DNA of 11,560 nt from contig JAUXNL010000158.1 of assembly GCA_030684415.1 (NCBI GenBank), forward strand, positions 1-11,560, read 5' to 3'. Within the stretch, counting starts at the first letter, position 1. Every line of letters begins with the position of its first letter. Below, in pieces: positions 1-5,358 of the stretch. The notes below the pieces were generated by a model. The model made no database searches, was not told the origin of the DNA, and saw only the letters and a program-made list of their open reading frames with translations. Made by a program: the position numbers and the translations under genes. The stretch is from Moraxellaceae bacterium. Its GTDB lineage: Bacteria; Pseudomonadota; Gammaproteobacteria; Pseudomonadales; Moraxellaceae.

Positions 1-31
1 AAGCCCGGATGGGCGTTTTTTCAGCAAGCTG
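1..31 (+). repeat. Partial copy of the multi-hairpin intergenic repeat, cut by the window start
   Basis: The first bases contain a GCCC-ggat-GGGC stem followed by G and six T, then TTCAGCAAGC. The same module, GCCCGGGATGGGCG followed by TTCAGCAAGCGGC, recurs at 7461-7490 in the same orientation and at 9773-9803 in the opposite one. The short stem plus T-run could end transcription from a gene to the left of the window, but its left arm is incomplete here. It lies about 25 bases before the cytochrome gene. Confidence 0.6.
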
Positions 32-56
32 CCCATAGAAGGCCGAGGGAGACAAA

Positions 57-380
57 ATGAACCCGTCTGTTTTTTTGACACTGCTGCTCTTGTTGGCATC
101 GCCAGTGTTGGCGGCTGATGGTCCCGCGCTTTACAAAGAGTATTGTGCCCGCTGCCATGGCGACAGCGGACGTGCCAACAACTGGCGCGGCTACCTGTAT
201 TTCGCGCGCAACTTCAGTGACGGTGACTGGCAGCGTGCGCGGAGTGATACGCAACTGCTCGACAGTATCAACAAGGGCCCGCGCATCATGCCGGCCTATG
301 CGAACCAACTGACAGAGACAGAAAAAGAGGCGCTCATTGCCGTCATGCGGAGCTTTGGTCCCCGCACGACGCCGCCATGA
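57..380 (+). CDS. Small periplasmic class I c-type cytochrome
   Basis: A 107-residue protein with a signal peptide (hydrophobic run at residues 5-18, probable cleavage near VLA-A at 19/20) and one haem-binding CARCH motif at residues 30-34. The sixth haem ligand is probably Met78 in the sequence IMPAY. This is the layout of a monohaem class I cytochrome c, exported and loaded with haem in the periplasm, where it would shuttle electrons. Mature size is about 88 residues, normal for small soluble members. The start is supported by GAGGGA about 6 bases upstream. Its stop lies 20 bases from the convergent metF stop, with no clear terminator between. The electron donor and acceptor cannot be told from this context. 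Confidence 0.9.
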   Translation: MNPSVFLTLLLLLASPVLAADGPALYKEYCARCHGDSGRANNWRGYLYFARNFSDGDWQRARSDTQLLDSINKGPRIMPAYANQLTETEKEALIAVMRSFGPRTTPP

Positions 381-400
381 GCGCATCGTTCCGAGCTGGC

Positions 401-1243
401 TCAGTTCCGTGGCAGGCCAAGGCGCAGCCAAAGCGCTAGTGTTGGTTCAGTCTGGTTCATGGTGTAGAAGTGCAGGCCCGGGGCGCCGCCTGCCAGCAGT
501 TGCTCGCAAAGCTGGGTGATCACGTCTTCCCCGAACTTCTGGATGCTGGCAGTGTCGTCACCGTAACTGGCGGCCTGCTTGCGGATCCAGCGCGGAATTT
601 CCGCGCCGCAGGCATCGGAGAAGCGCACGAGATTGGCGAAATTCGTGATCGGCATGATGCCGGGAATGACCGGGATGCTGACGCCCTTCTTCTGCACGGC
701 TTCCACAAAATGGAAATAGCTGTCGGCGTTGAAGAAGTACTGCGTGATGGCGGAGTTTGCGCCCTGCTGCACCTTGTGCACGAAATGTCCGATGTCGGTT
801 GCCAGATTGGCCGCCTGCGGATGGCATTCCGGGTACGCCGCCACTTCGATATGGAAATGATCGCCGTGCTGTTCGCGAATAAAACGCACGAGGTCGGCGG
901 CATAGGCCAGCTCGCCGTGGCTGGCGCCCATGCCGGAAGGCAAGTCGCCGCGCAGCGCAACAATGTGACGAATGCCATTGGCTTTGTAGGTTTCCAGCAA
1001 TTCAGCCAGTTCGGCCTTGCTGTCACCGACACAAGAAAGATGCGGCGCGGCAGGGCGGCCGGAGTGCTTCTGGATTTCCAGCACGGTGCCGAGTGAGCGA
1101 TCTCGTGTGGAGCCGCCGGCGCCATAGGTGACCGAAAAATATTCGGGTTTGAGCGCCGCCAGTGTTTGGGTGACGTCGCGCAGTTTTACCGCACCCGCGT
1201 CGGTCTTGGGCGGGAAAAACTCGAATGAAAAATGTTTGCTCAT
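401..1243 (-). CDS. metF: Methylenetetrahydrofolate reductase
   Basis: MetF is the FAD-dependent cytoplasmic enzyme that reduces 5,10-methylene-THF to 5-methyl-THF, the methyl donor for methionine synthesis. The 280-residue product has the family landmarks: FSFEFFPP at residues 5-12 with catalytic Glu8, SVTYGAGG at 37-44, HIVALRGDLP with Asp100 at the flavin, QYFF with Gln168, and HFYTMN near the C-terminus. The frame is open 29 codons further upstream, but that part reads through a non-coding repeat; MSKHFSFEFF at 1243 matches the family's N-terminus. The ribosome site there is weak (GAGAG about 8 bases upstream). It lies 121 bp downstream of ahcY on the same strand and is probably co-transcribed with it under the SAH riboswitch, as in other Gammaproteobacteria. 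Confidence 0.96.
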   Translation of the reverse strand: MSKHFSFEFFPPKTDAGAVKLRDVTQTLAALKPEYFSVTYGAGGSTRDRSLGTVLEIQKHSGRPAAPHLSCVGDSKAELAELLETYKANGIRHIVALRGDLPSGMGASHGELAYAADLVRFIREQHGDHFHIEVAAYPECHPQAANLATDIGHFVHKVQQGANSAITQYFFNADSYFHFVEAVQKKGVSIPVIPGIMPITNFANLVRFSDACGAEIPRWIRKQAASYGDDTASIQKFGEDVITQLCEQLLAGGAPGLHFYTMNQTEPTLALWLRLGLPRN

Positions 1244-1260
1244 GCTGTTGCTCTCGCTGT

Positions 1261-1358
1261 CCCTTCTCCCTCCGGGAGAAGGTGCCCGAAGGGCGGATGA
1301 GGGGCGGCTCAGGATTGCCCCGGCCCTCACCCCGGCCCTCTCCCTGAGGGAGAGGGGG
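1261..1358. repeat. Paired-palindrome dispersed repeat between ahcY and metF
   Basis: Two perfect 9-bp hairpins face each other: CCTTCTCCC-tcc-GGGAGAAGG (1262-1282) and CCCTCTCCC-tga-GGGAGAGGG (1336-1356). Between them lie inverted flanks, GGGCGGATGAGGGG on the left and CCCTCACCCCGG on the right. This two-hairpin inverted layout is typical of REP/BIME-type intergenic elements. A half copy occurs at 9943-9980. It fills most of the ahcY-metF gap, where it may stabilise the upstream ahcY message or dampen metF expression; that is inference. On the plus strand the second hairpin is followed by five T. Confidence 0.8.
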
Positions 1359-1364
1359 TTTTTA

Positions 1365-2783
1365 TCAGTACTTGTAAGCGTCCGGCTTGAACGGGCCTTC
1401 CACTTTCACGCCGATGTAATCCGCTTGCGACGGTGTCAGTTGCGTGATCACGCCGCCAAAACCGGCCACCATCGCGGCCGCCACTTCTTCGTCCAGTTTT
1501 TTCGGCAGAACTTCCACTTTCAGCATGCGCTCCTGCACGGCCGGTGAGTGTTCAGCGAATTTCTGCTCGAACAAATACATCTGTGCCAGCACCTGATTGG
1601 CGAAAGAGCCATCCATGATGCGTGATGGGTGGCCAGTGGCGTTGCCAAGGTTCACGAGTCGACCTTCCGACAACAGAATCAGGTAGTTGGGGTCGGACGG
1701 ATTTACATCGCTGCCCGGGCTTGTGCGATAAATCTTGTGCACCTGTGGCTTCACTTCTTCCCAGTGCCAGTTGTTGCGCATCCAGGCGGTATCGATTTCG
1801 GTATCGAAGTGACCGATGTTGCAAACCACCGCGCCGCTCTTGAGGGCACGCAGCATCGCCGCGTCACACACATTCGTATTGCCGGTGGTGGTGACGATAA
1901 GATCGGTTTCGCCGAGCAGGCGCTGGTCGATATCTTCAAAACGGCCGGTGTTGATGCCGTTGCGATAGGCCGACACGACCTCATAGCCGTCCATGCAGGC
2001 CTGCATGGCGCAGATCGGATCGATTTCCTGCACACGCACGATCATGCCTTCCTGACGCAATGACTGCGCAGAGCCTTTGCCCACATCGCCATAACCGATC
2101 ACCAGCGCGCGACGGCCGGCCATCAGCATGTCCACGCCGCGCTTGATGGCGTCGTTCAGTGAGTGACGGCAGCCATACTTGTTGTCGTTCTTGGATTTGG
2201 TGACGGAATCATTCACGTTGATGGCCGGGACTTTCAGTTCGCCCTTGGCCAGCATTTCCAGCAGGCGGTGCACGCCGGTGGTGGTTTCTTCGGTAATGCC
2301 GTGAATGGTGTTCAGCATTTCCGGGTATTTGCGATGCACGACGAGGGTCAGGTCGCCGCCGTCGTCGAGAATCATGTTGGCATCCCAGGGCTTGTCGCCG
2401 CTGAGAATCGTTTTCTCCAGGCACCACTCGTATTCTGCTTCGGTTTCGCCCTTCCAGGCGAAGACCGGAATACCGGCAGCGGCAATGGCGGCGGCGGCAT
2501 GATCCTGCGTCGAGAAAATGTTGCAGGAGGACCAGCGCACTTCCGCGCCCAGTTCCACCAGCGTTTCGATGAGTACGGCGGTCTGGATGGTCATGTGGAT
2601 GCAGCCCATGATCTTCGCGCCTTTGAGCGGCTTGCTGGCGGCGTATTTACGACGCAGCCCCATGAGCGCGGGCATTTCGGTTTCGGCAAGAATGATTTCC
2701 TTGCGGCCATATTCGGCCAGGGTGATGTCGGCCACCTTGTAATCGGTGAAGGTATTCAGATCGACAGTCTGGAAAGCAGTCAT
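1365..2783 (-). CDS. ahcY: Adenosylhomocysteinase (SAH hydrolase)
   Basis: AhcY is the NAD-dependent cytoplasmic enzyme that splits S-adenosylhomocysteine, the inhibitory by-product of SAM-dependent methylation, into adenosine and homocysteine. The 472-residue protein shows CIHMTIQTA (61-69), NIFSTQDHAAAA (88-99), EETTTG (165-170), DSVTKSKND (192-200), the Rossmann NAD motif GYGDVGKG (230-237), NIGHFDTEID (322-331) and NLGNATGHPS (378-387). It ends in the conserved KPDAYKY. An upstream in-frame start would add 24 residues unlike the family; MTAFQTVDLN at 2783 is preceded by GGAG at 2793-2796. That ribosome site lies inside a 12-bp hairpin, and an SAH riboswitch precedes it. First gene of the ahcY-metF unit. 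Confidence 0.97.
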   Translation of the reverse strand: MTAFQTVDLNTFTDYKVADITLAEYGRKEIILAETEMPALMGLRRKYAASKPLKGAKIMGCIHMTIQTAVLIETLVELGAEVRWSSCNIFSTQDHAAAAIAAAGIPVFAWKGETEAEYEWCLEKTILSGDKPWDANMILDDGGDLTLVVHRKYPEMLNTIHGITEETTTGVHRLLEMLAKGELKVPAINVNDSVTKSKNDNKYGCRHSLNDAIKRGVDMLMAGRRALVIGYGDVGKGSAQSLRQEGMIVRVQEIDPICAMQACMDGYEVVSAYRNGINTGRFEDIDQRLLGETDLIVTTTGNTNVCDAAMLRALKSGAVVCNIGHFDTEIDTAWMRNNWHWEEVKPQVHKIYRTSPGSDVNPSDPNYLILLSEGRLVNLGNATGHPSRIMDGSFANQVLAQMYLFEQKFAEHSPAVQERMLKVEVLPKKLDEEVAAAMVAGFGGVITQLTPSQADYIGVKVEGPFKPDAYKY

Positions 2784-2784
2784 G

Positions 2785-2820
2785 GCGTCATTCTCCGTTG
2801 AGAGATCAGAAAAATGACGC
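2785..2820 (-). promoter_or_regulatory. Hairpin sequestering the ahcY ribosome binding site
   Basis: On the minus strand GCGUCAUUUUUC (2820-2809) pairs over 12 bp, with two G·U pairs, with GGAGAAUGACGC (2796-2785), around a 12-base loop. The right arm contains the only good Shine-Dalgarno sequence, GGAG, and ends one base before the ahcY ATG. Such a stem would block ribosome entry, and it is the likely output part of the SAH riboswitch upstream. Confidence 0.7.
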
Positions 2821-2840
2821 GGCAGGGAGGTCGTACAGAG

Positions 2841-2870
2841 GCTCGCCAACCGCATCAGGGTTTAGCGAGC
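2841..2870 (-). promoter_or_regulatory. Alternative helix competing with riboswitch P1
   Basis: GCUCGC (2870-2865), whose first four bases are the end of the aptamer's P1 strand, can pair with GCGAGC (2846-2841). The helix continues as UAA(A)CC with GGUUG, with one bulged base. It and P1 cannot form at the same time. Its loop side contains UGAUGCGG (2857-2850), which can pair over 8 bp with CCGCGUCA (2822-2815), the base of the ribosome-site hairpin. Pairings were found by eye; no folding energy was computed. Confidence 0.5.
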
Positions 2871-2956
2871 GCGGTTGCAGCCGGTTGCGCAGGACGTGCC
2901 GCAAAACCGGGGACCCGAGCCTGGCGGATGGGGAATCCGTCGCAGCGCTCCTCGGG
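2867..2956 (-). ncRNA. SAH riboswitch aptamer (ahcY leader)
   Basis: The minus strand carries the conserved core of the SAH riboswitch: GAGGAGCGCUGC, then CCGCCAGGCUCGG, and closing GCGCUC. The expected helices are all present: P1 GAGCGC (2950-2945) with GCGCUC (2872-2867), P2 CGGAU with AUCCG, and the pseudoknot helix P4 CCCGAG (2956-2951) with CUCGGG (2919-2914). There is also the optional P3, CCGGUUuuGCG with CGCAACCGG. The class binds S-adenosylhomocysteine and discriminates against SAM, switching on SAH-recycling genes when the by-product builds up. Position directly upstream of ahcY-metF fits the known distribution. Confidence 0.93.
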
Positions 2957-2965
2957 CAGGCGGGC

Positions 2966-2995
2966 ATTCTAACCACGAAGCCCTGCGGCTGTCAG
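2966..2995 (-). promoter_or_regulatory. Sigma70-like promoter of ahcY-metF
   Basis: On the minus strand CTGACA (2995-2990, one mismatch to TTGACA) and TAGAAT (2971-2966, one mismatch to TATAAT) are separated by 18 bases. Transcription would start around 2957-2960, so the RNA begins almost exactly at the 5' arm of the riboswitch. That fit is the main support. Confidence 0.65.
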
Positions 2996-3024
2996 GTGGG
3001 GCATGATGCCGGTCATCCCGTTTG

Positions 3025-3066
3025 CCGGCCGCAGGAGCTAGACTGCAAGGCCGGGACATTTTTTTT
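3025..3066 (+). terminator. Intrinsic-terminator-like hairpin upstream of the DUF4404 gene
   Basis: CCGGCCGCAG (3025-3034) pairs with CTGCaaGGCCGG (3043-3054), a 10-bp GC-rich stem with a 2-base bulge and 8-base loop. It is followed by GACA and eight T (3059-3066). This has the form of a Rho-independent terminator on the plus strand. No plus-strand gene lies upstream, so it may be an attenuator in the leader of the following gene or may stop RNA running antisense to the ahcY leader. Confidence 0.55.
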
Positions 3067-3086
3067 CACCACGCATGGAGTTCGAC

Positions 3087-3353
3087 ATGCCGCGCAAGAT
3101 TACCGAAGACAAGCTCAATGCACTCAAGGCGCACCTGCATCAGGAACAGCACCATCTGGACGCCGGCCAGCGCGATTTGCTGCATGCCGAGGTTACCGGG
3201 TTGGAGCAGCGTCTGGCAGAGTTGCAGCCGTTGGATACCGAGGCCCTGCAGGATCAGTTGTGGCAGTGGGAGGCACGGGTAGAAGCCGAGCATCCGCTGC
3301 TGGCCTCGGTGGTGCGCGATGTGCTGCAGAAGCTGTCGGCCATGGGGATATGA
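3087..3353 (+). CDS. DUF4404-family small coiled protein
   Basis: An 88-residue, highly charged, mostly helical protein with no membrane segment, signal peptide or cysteine. The C-terminal stretch EAEHPLLASVVRDVLQKLSAMGI resembles the ending I recall for the DUF4404 family, short helical proteins of unknown function of about this length. The middle (roughly residues 12-72) is rich in Leu, Gln and Glu and could form a coiled coil. I chose ATG 3087 because GGAG sits 6 bases upstream; an in-frame ATG at 3075 would overlap that site and adds only MEFD. It is transcribed divergently from ahcY and ends before a bidirectional terminator. No function can be assigned. Confidence 0.8.
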   Translation: MPRKITEDKLNALKAHLHQEQHHLDAGQRDLLHAEVTGLEQRLAELQPLDTEALQDQLWQWEARVEAEHPLLASVVRDVLQKLSAMGI

Positions 3354-3381
3354 CGGCCTGGCGTTGAGCTGGTGGTTGGGG

Positions 3382-3446
3382 GAAAGACCTGCCTCAAAGA
3401 TCGGCCCCAAAGACTGACTGCAAAGACCTACCGCAAAAGCCGGTCG
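3382..3446 (+). repeat. Degenerate 13-bp tandem repeat, about five units
   Basis: After the DUF4404 stop, units beginning at 3382, 3395, 3408, 3421 and 3434 share the phase CAAAGAC plus six variable bases (gaaagac, caaagat, caaagac, caaagac, caaaagc). The stretch is non-coding on both strands as far as I can see. A 9-bp inverted repeat, TGATGAGCC (3456-3464) with GGCTCATCA (3483-3491), follows. Nothing else is recognised in 3354-3521. Confidence 0.5.
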
Positions 3447-3521
3447 GAGAATCCTTGATGAGCCCCATTGCGTGGGCGACTTGGCTCATCAGGCGCCAGT
3501 GTTGAGGCGGTGCATCTTGCC

Positions 3522-3558
3522 GCATGAAAAAGCCCGGGAAATCCGGGCTTTTTCATGC
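3522..3558. terminator. Bidirectional Rho-independent terminator
   Basis: GCATGAAAAAGCCCGG (3522-3537) and CCGGGCTTTTTCATGC (3543-3558) form a perfect 16-bp inverted repeat around a 5-base loop. The GC core flanked by A-run and T-run is symmetric, so it can stop RNA from both sides: the DUF4404 gene on the plus strand and the metK–membrane protein unit on the minus strand, whose last stop is 30 bases away. Confidence 0.9.
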
Positions 3559-3587
3559 ATGAGGAAATTGGCGAGCTGGCGAGTGCT

Positions 3588-4007
3588 TCAGCGCCGGCGG
3601 GCCTCATCCGGCCGCGCCAGCAGCATCAGCGTCACGCCGACCGCGAGCCCGGCCGCGATCAGGCCTTGGTTGCCGGTCACCATGCCCAGTGTGGCACCAA
3701 GAATGACCGGCGCATCGGCCACCGCCCAACACAGCAAGTAGGCCGTCATCAGCCGTTGCGGCGGCACATTGCCACGCGCCTGCTCCGCTTCAGTTTCGCG
3801 CAGGCGGCGGAGCAGGAGCAGCGCCGGCAGCAGCGGAGCGGCAATGGCCACCCACCACAGAGGATGCGCCGGCAGCATGGCCATGCCGCCCTCCAGCGAC
3901 AGGGCATACATCAGCCCTGCCATCATGAAGGCGCCGCCCAGAATGCCCGCCCACACCAGACGAATCTGGCCGAGTATCCGCGCTGCGTTTTCTTCGGGCG
4001 TCATCAT
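3588..4007 (-). CDS. Four-helix integral membrane protein of unknown function
   Basis: A 139-residue protein with four predicted membrane helices at about residues 16-36, 49-66, 87-110 and 113-131. The charged loop RRLRETEAEQARGN lies between the two helical pairs, and the tail DEARRR is basic; the positive loop and tail suggest both face the cytoplasm. The two halves look loosely alike (two hairpins), which may mean internal duplication, but this is a visual impression. There is no signal peptide or catalytic motif. Its ATG-ATG start lies three bases after the metK stop and has no good ribosome site of its own, so translation is probably coupled to metK. I do not recognise the family; any link to SAM metabolism rests on position only. 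Confidence 0.82.
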   Translation of the reverse strand: MMTPEENAARILGQIRLVWAGILGGAFMMAGLMYALSLEGGMAMLPAHPLWWVAIAAPLLPALLLLRRLRETEAEQARGNVPPQRLMTAYLLCWAVADAPVILGATLGMVTGNQGLIAAGLAVGVTLMLLARPDEARRR

Positions 4008-4010
4008 GGC

Positions 4011-5240
4011 TTACGTCAGCCCGGCAGCGGCGCGCAGGGCCTCCGCCTTGTCCGTGCGTTCCCAGGTGAACGCTGTGGCCTTGTGCGACTTTTTCACGAT
4101 CTGGCCGGCTTCGCGATCCTCGAACAGGTACTCGCGTTCGTAAGGGGCGCGCCCGAAGTGGCCATAGCTGGCCGTCGGACCGTAAACCGGGTGCAGCAGG
4201 TCGAGCTGCTTCACGAGGCCATAAGGGCGCAGCTCGAAGTGGTCGCGGATGAGCTGGATGAGCTTCGCATCGCTGACGCGGCCGGTGCCGAAGGTGTTGA
4301 CGGAAATCGACGTCGGCTGCGCCACCCCGATGGCGTAGGACACCTGGATTTCGCAGCGGTCGGCCAGGCCGGCGGCGACGATGTTCTTCGCCACATAGCG
4401 GCCGGCATAGGCGGCAGAGCGGTCGACCTTGGACGGGTCTTTGCCGGAGAACGCTCCGCCGCCATGGCGGGCCATGCCGCCGTAGCTGTCCACGATGATC
4501 TTGCGGCCAGTGAGGCCGCAGTCGCCCATCGGGCCGCCGATTTCAAAGCGGCCGGTCGGGTTGATGAAGTACTTGGTGTCCTTCGTCAGCCATTCGGCGG
4601 GCAGCACTTTCTGGATGATCTCTTCCATCACGCCGGCTTCGACGTCGGCATTGCTTACGTCGCGGCTGTGCTGGGTGGAGAGCACCACGGCATCGACCGC
4701 CACCGGCTTGCCGTTTTCGTAGCGGAAGGTGAACTGTGATTTGGCGTCCGGCCGCAGCCAGGGCAGAAGGCCGGATTTGCGCGCCTCGGCCTGACGCTCC
4801 ACCAGACGATGCGAATAGAGGATGGGGGCGGGCATCAGCGAGGCGGTTTCGTTGGTGGCGTAGCCGAACATCAGGCCTGGGTCGCCCGCACCCTGGTCTT
4901 CCGGCTTGGCGCGGTCGACGCCCTGGTTGATGTCGGGCGACTGCTGGCCGATGAGGTTGAGCACGCCGCAGGTCTTGCCGTCGAAGCAGACGTCGGAGGA
5001 GTCGTAGCCGATATCGAGGATGACCTGACGGATGATCTTTTCGTAGTCAATGGTGGCGGTGGTGGTGATTTCGCCGGCGACAATGGCGACACCGGTTTTC
5101 ACCAGGGTTTCACAGGCAACGCGGGCATAAGGGTCGCGCACGATGATGGCGTCGAGAATGGCATCGGAAATCTGGTCGGCCATCTTGTCCGGGTGCCCTT
5201 CGGACACGGACTCGGAGGTAAAAACGGAATACTCGGACAT
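4011..5240 (-). CDS. metK: S-adenosylmethionine synthetase
   Basis: MetK makes S-adenosylmethionine from methionine and ATP, releasing phosphate and pyrophosphate; the enzyme is a cytoplasmic tetramer needing Mg and K. The 409-residue protein has the hallmark segments: SEGHPDK (13-19) with catalytic His16, SPDINQGVD (101-109), GAGDPGLMFGYATNE (117-131), and the phosphate-binding GGGAFSGKDPSKVDR (260-274). AAAGGAG sits 9 bases before the start. Compared with E. coli MetK (384 residues) the extra length is mainly one insertion of about 24 net residues at 365-391, between GHFGR and TWERTDKAEAL. The next gene follows after 3 bases. No SAM riboswitch or MetJ-type operator was recognised in the leader. 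Confidence 0.97.
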   Translation of the reverse strand: MSEYSVFTSESVSEGHPDKMADQISDAILDAIIVRDPYARVACETLVKTGVAIVAGEITTTATIDYEKIIRQVILDIGYDSSDVCFDGKTCGVLNLIGQQSPDINQGVDRAKPEDQGAGDPGLMFGYATNETASLMPAPILYSHRLVERQAEARKSGLLPWLRPDAKSQFTFRYENGKPVAVDAVVLSTQHSRDVSNADVEAGVMEEIIQKVLPAEWLTKDTKYFINPTGRFEIGGPMGDCGLTGRKIIVDSYGGMARHGGGAFSGKDPSKVDRSAAYAGRYVAKNIVAAGLADRCEIQVSYAIGVAQPTSISVNTFGTGRVSDAKLIQLIRDHFELRPYGLVKQLDLLHPVYGPTASYGHFGRAPYEREYLFEDREAGQIVKKSHKATAFTWERTDKAEALRAAAGLT

Positions 5241-5329
5241 GGTTAATGTCTCCTTTGGGTGAGCCGCCGGGGAATCCGGGGATCGTCCCGCACGGCCGAA
5301 GGAGCCAAAGCCGGGGGAGTGAGCGGCCG

Positions 5330-5358
5330 ATGATAGCCGTATGGCGCGTGATTTATAA
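5330..5358 (-). promoter_or_regulatory. Possible metK promoter
   Basis: On the minus strand TTATAA (5358-5353) and TATCAT (5335-5330) are separated by 17 bases. The -10 has one mismatch to consensus and the -35 has two or more. The -35 overlaps the stop codon of the protease gene. The resulting leader of about 80 bases contains a CGGCCG pair about 24 bases apart but no riboswitch I recognise. Confidence 0.35.

Noticed and set aside
1244..1330. N-terminal extension of metF by 29 codons
   Set aside because: The extension translates the dispersed repeat and is not part of the MetF family; the start at 1243 fits the family.
2784..2855. N-terminal extension of ahcY by 24 codons
   Set aside because: It would translate the riboswitch expression region; MTAFQTVDLN with GGAG upstream is the better start.
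3382..3446. CRISPR array or plasmid iterons
   Set aside because: The units are too short and adjacent, without spacers, and no cas or replication gene is nearby.
3555..4739. 394-codon plus-strand open frame across the membrane protein and metK
   Set aside because: It lies antisense to metK and the membrane gene, is rich in His, Arg and Gln as shadow frames are, and begins inside the terminator.
5241..5330. Possible SAM riboswitch in the metK leader
   Set aside because: No conserved core of a known SAM-binding class is visible; only short GC-rich pairings that are expected by chance.
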